Shown here piece after piece: positions 15,980-18,703 of a stretch of DNA of 18,703 bases; position 1 is the first letter of the stretch; every line of letters starts with the position of its first letter. The notes under the pieces are model-generated. The model saw nothing but the letters and a program-made list of their open reading frames with translations, made no database searches and was not told where the DNA came from. This stretch comes from Balneolales bacterium. Its GTDB lineage: Bacteria; Bacteroidota; Rhodothermia; Balneolales; Natronogracilivirgulaceae. The position numbers and the translations under genes were made by a program. The stretch covers positions 1-18,703 of the forward strand of contig SLQC01000339.1 of the NCBI GenBank assembly GCA_007131625.1, read 5' to 3'.

Positions 15980-18536
15980 CTTTTTGTTTTATCAGATCCA
16001 ATACGGTACCCATATCCAATGATTCGGCATCTTTATGCTTGGGAATACTTATATTTTTCTTGCCGTATTTTACATAGGGTCCATAACGGCCGGTCATAAT
16101 CAGAATCTTTTCTCCATTCTCAGGATGTTCTCCCATATCCTTTATCACAGACGAGCTTCTGGCTTTTTTATTTTTCTCCTTTTTATCAAGCAGTTCAAGT
16201 GCCCGTTCCAGACTAATTTCAAGGACGTTTTCTTCTTTGTCCAGTGACTGAAAGGTTCCGTCGTGAACCACATACGGTCCGAAACGACCTATTCCGGCCT
16301 TTACCTCTTTTCCGGTTTCAGGATGATTCCCCAGAACCATCGGCAGTGACAAAAGTTTTAGAGCTGTGGACAGCTCGACCTCCTCAACGTTCATCCCTTT
16401 CAACAGGGATACCCTTTTCGGTTTTTTCTTGCTGTCAACTTCCGGCATGCCGAGCTGCAGATAGGGGCCATATCTTCCTGTAAGAACGTAAACATCTTCG
16501 CCCGTTACCGGATCTTTGCCCAACGACTGCGGACCGTTTTTACTCTGAGTAACCAGTGATTGCAGTTTTTCAACGGTAATATCGCTCGGTGACAAATTTT
16601 CCGGGATAGAGCTCATCACCTCCTCTCCGTCCCCTTTTTTCATTTGGACATAGGGTCCGAATCTGCCTAAATATACACGCATTCCATTTAAACCTTCGAC
16701 CGGTAGTTCGATATGCCGGGCATCCTGAGGATCGATCTTGGACTCCTGTTGTTCCACCATGTTTTTCAATCCATTTTCGCCTTCAAAATAGGATTTCAGA
16801 TAGTTCAGCCGCTCCTCTTTCCCAGTGGCGATATCATCCAGCCTCTGCTCCATTCCGGATGTAAATTGTTCATCCACCAGTTCAGAAAAATATTTTTCCA
16901 GAAGTCCGGTTACGGCAAAAGCTGTAAAGGTGGGGACCAGGGCATTTCCTTCATTACGGACATAGTCACGCTCCATGATGGTTCCGATAATCGTAGCATA
17001 AGTACTTGGTCGGCCCACTCCGTCTTTTTCCAGTTGTTTGACCAGTGTCGCTTCGGTGAATCTGGCCGGCGGCTTGGTTTCGTGGCCTACCGGTTCAATC
17101 TTCTTGCAGTCTACAGTTTGATCTTTCTGAAGGTCCGGCAACAGATTTTCACGATCTTCCAGATCGGCATCCGGGTCATCGCTTCCTTCCACATAAGCAC
17201 GGAAGAAACCTGGGAACAATATTTTCTTACCGGTCGCCCTGAATACGGCTTTTGCAGATTTCGTTTCCACCTGGATAGTGACATTGGTAAACTCAAGCCG
17301 GGCTTCCGCCATTTGTGTTGCCATGGTTCGCTTCCAAATCAGATCGTACAACTTAGCTTCACGTCCGGTCAATGCAGTGTCATTTGGAGTTCTGAAGGAG
17401 CTTCCTGCCGGTCGAATCGCTTCGTGTGCTTCCTGGGCGCCTTTGGATTTGCCCGCATAAACCCGCACTTTACTGCTGAGGTACTTCTCGCCATACATAT
17501 GCTCTACGGCCGATCGGGCCGCCTGAACCGCCTGGTTCGACAGGTTTGTCGAATCGGTCCTCATATAGGTAATATATCCTTCCTCATAGAGCTTTTGTGC
17601 AATTCGCATAGTATCCCTGGCAGAATATCCGAATTTTCTGTTGGCTTCCTGTTGCAGGGTGGATGTGATAAACGGTGGGGCCGGACTCCGTTTCTGCGGA
17701 CGCTTTTCAACATCGGCTACGGTCCACCGAGCCACTTCCAACTCTGATTTGAGTACGTTTGCTTCTTTCTCATCGAGAAGCACTACGCTGTTGGGTTTTT
17801 TAAGTTTACCGGTGGATTCGTCGAAGTCCTTACCTGAAGCCAACCGCTTACTGTCCAGATGAGTCATTTCCGCTTCAAACTTTTTATCATCGGCTCCCTG
17901 ACCTGAAGTCAGCAGGGCTTTGAGATCCCAGTAACTGCCGCTTCGGAAGCGCATCCGCTCCCGCTCGCGTGCTACAAGCAACTGCACAGCAACCGACTGC
18001 ACCCGACCTGCAGAAAGACCCGGACCGATTTTCTTCCACAGAAGCGGTGATATCGTATAACCTGCAAGCCGGTCGATAATCCGTCTGGCTTCTTGTGCGT
18101 GAACCAGATCCATATTAATATTGCGGAAATTCCGGAGTGCGATATGAATAGCTTCTTTTGTGATTTCATGAAACACCATTCTCTTTACCGGTATTTTCGG
18201 CTTCAGCTCATCCTGGATATGCCAGGAGATACCCTCACCTTCCCGGTCTTCGTCCGTCGCCAGAATCAATTCATCCGCTTCCTTGATCAATTTTTTCAGT
18301 CGGGCAACGGTTTTCTTTTTCTGTGGAGAAATCACATATAGGGGTTCGTAATTATTATCAACATCGATGCCCAGGCTTGCCCATTTGTTCTTCTTCATTT
18401 TGGCCGGAATTTCCCTGGCCGAAGCCGGAAGATCCCGAATATGACCATTACAGGAATCAACCGTCATCGATTTTGGCAGAAATTTTTTTATGGTCTTGGC
18501 TTTTGTGGGAGACTCAACAATAATGAGCGATTTCAT
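15972..18536 (-). CDS. topA: type I DNA topoisomerase (topoisomerase IA)
   Basis: The 854-residue enzyme relaxes negative supercoils by passing one strand through a transient break. The Toprim domain contains LIIVESPTKAKTI (E8) and ATDEDREGEG (D95, D97, E99). The catalytic tyrosine is Y324 in YITYMRTDSTNLS, and GLSAGRVQSVAVQLLV (~173-188) is typical of the core. Instead of C-terminal zinc fingers there are four repeats built on YLGRFGPYVQ, LTGRYGPYLQ, GIGRFGPYVV and MTGRYGPYVK in the last ~220 residues (Toprim_Crpt type). This form is common in Bacteroidota and relatives. The start ATG has no strong ribosome-binding site. Its promoter region carries an inverted repeat and a duplicated copy of its initiation sequence. 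Followed by the 195-residue unknown gene. Confidence 0.97.
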   Translation of the reverse strand: MKSLIIVESPTKAKTIKKFLPKSMTVDSCNGHIRDLPASAREIPAKMKKNKWASLGIDVDNNYEPLYVISPQKKKTVARLKKLIKEADELILATDEDREGEGISWHIQDELKPKIPVKRMVFHEITKEAIHIALRNFRNINMDLVHAQEARRIIDRLAGYTISPLLWKKIGPGLSAGRVQSVAVQLLVARERERMRFRSGSYWDLKALLTSGQGADDKKFEAEMTHLDSKRLASGKDFDESTGKLKKPNSVVLLDEKEANVLKSELEVARWTVADVEKRPQKRSPAPPFITSTLQQEANRKFGYSARDTMRIAQKLYEEGYITYMRTDSTNLSNQAVQAARSAVEHMYGEKYLSSKVRVYAGKSKGAQEAHEAIRPAGSSFRTPNDTALTGREAKLYDLIWKRTMATQMAEARLEFTNVTIQVETKSAKAVFRATGKKILFPGFFRAYVEGSDDPDADLEDRENLLPDLQKDQTVDCKKIEPVGHETKPPARFTEATLVKQLEKDGVGRPSTYATIIGTIMERDYVRNEGNALVPTFTAFAVTGLLEKYFSELVDEQFTSGMEQRLDDIATGKEERLNYLKSYFEGENGLKNMVEQQESKIDPQDARHIELPVEGLNGMRVYLGRFGPYVQMKKGDGEEVMSSIPENLSPSDITVEKLQSLVTQSKNGPQSLGKDPVTGEDVYVLTGRYGPYLQLGMPEVDSKKKPKRVSLLKGMNVEEVELSTALKLLSLPMVLGNHPETGKEVKAGIGRFGPYVVHDGTFQSLDKEENVLEISLERALELLDKKEKNKKARSSSVIKDMGEHPENGEKILIMTGRYGPYVKYGKKNISIPKHKDAESLDMGTVLDLIKQKDG

Positions 18537-18554
18537 CTGTTTATTTTTTTATTT

Positions 18555-18629
18555 CTAAGGGCAGATGTAATGTCCATGTCGAAAATAATCATGCTTTTGT
18601 GTGTCGAATTGCCGATATGGACATTTCAT
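18555..18629 (-). CDS. possible 24-codon upstream ORF in the topA leader
   Basis: It starts at the ATG in the duplicated initiation sequence (18629), reads MKCPYRQFDTQK and ends in TAG at 18555, 18 bases before the topA ATG. It could be a leader peptide, or chance. Basis: same start context as topA, short distance and placement across an inverted repeat. No codon or homology support. Confidence 0.2.
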   Translation of the reverse strand: MKCPYRQFDTQKHDYFRHGHYICP

Positions 18630-18632
18630 CTG
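18562..18632. repeat. 20-bp imperfect inverted repeat in the topA leader
   Basis: The arms 18562-18581 and 18613-18632 are reverse complements at 18 of 20 positions around a 31-base loop. It lies ~26-96 bases upstream of topA, between its likely promoter and start, so it may form a stem in the mRNA or in supercoiled DNA (cruciform). Confidence 0.7.
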
Positions 18633-18703
18633 TTTATAATATATATAAAGTTCATAAGGTCACATGGAGCACCCATGTTTTAATCATACGCCTGTGTGTC
18701 AAA

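Larger units (their letters stand above)
18530..18637 (-). repeat. 15-bp direct repeat duplicating the topA initiation region
   Basis: The 15 bases at 18530-18544, which on the minus strand span the topA start codon (ATAAACAG, then ATGAAAT), recur exactly at 18623-18637, 93 bases upstream. The duplicate also carries an ATG. Confidence 0.8.

Noticed and set aside
16713..17747. 344-codon plus-strand ORF
   Set aside because: It is antisense to the conserved topA core and has no family features; a reflection of topA codon use.
18662..18678. Small hairpin (ACATGG / CCATGT) followed by TTTT
   Set aside because: Only six pairs, and no plus-strand gene ends here; too weak to call a terminator.

Overview
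The window (18.7 kb, roughly 45-50% G+C by eye) looks like chromosomal DNA of a bacterium of the Fibrobacteres-Chlorobi-Bacteroidetes (FCB) group, possibly Balneolota/Rhodothermota-like. The clues are a CotH-type secreted protein ending in a type IX secretion (T9SS) sorting domain with an NYPNPFN motif, weak Shine-Dalgarno usage, an outer-membrane porin ending in Phe, the dnaX-ybaB-recR order, and a topoisomerase I with four C-terminal GR(F/Y)GPYV repeats instead of zinc fingers. The phylum is an inference. I found no rRNA, tRNA, CRISPR array, insertion sequence or phage gene.

Layout, left to right. (1) 2-2347, plus: the 3' part of a large CotH-kinase-domain secreted protein. (2) 2667-3797, plus: a stand-alone archaeo-eukaryotic release-factor-like (baeRF) protein. 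(3) 3942-5645, minus, convergent with it: a Na+/phosphate cotransporter with a PhoU-like tail. (4) A 488-base divergent spacer with two perfect inverted repeats. (5) 6134-10516, plus: an apparent operon of an HsdR-N-type PD-(D/E)xK nuclease domain protein, an aminopeptidase P and a prolyl-oligopeptidase/DPP-IV-like peptidase. The last is broken by a one-base frameshift and by an internal deletion that removed the catalytic serine segment. (6) 10746-13829, plus: dnaX, ybaB/ebfC and recR (replication and recombination). (7) 13877-15022, minus: a signal-peptide-bearing OprO/P-like porin. (8) 15023-15391: a spacer with an inverted repeat near the porin start and about 13 degenerate 15-bp tandem repeats. 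(9) 15392-18536, minus: topA followed by an overlapping 195-residue gene of unknown function. (10) 18537-18703: the topA leader, with a 20-bp imperfect inverted repeat, a 15-bp direct repeat that duplicates the topA initiation region, and a possible 24-codon upstream ORF.

Themes: DNA metabolism (topA, dnaX, ybaB, recR), dipeptide/proline peptide breakdown (aminopeptidase P plus the decayed DPP-IV-like enzyme), and the envelope (T9SS cargo, phosphate transporter, porin). The least explained items are the 15-bp repeat tract, the topA leader, the serine-less peptidase, the nuclease-fold protein outside any restriction locus, and the topA-coupled unknown gene. No clear new multi-gene system (defence, mobile or biosynthetic) is evident.
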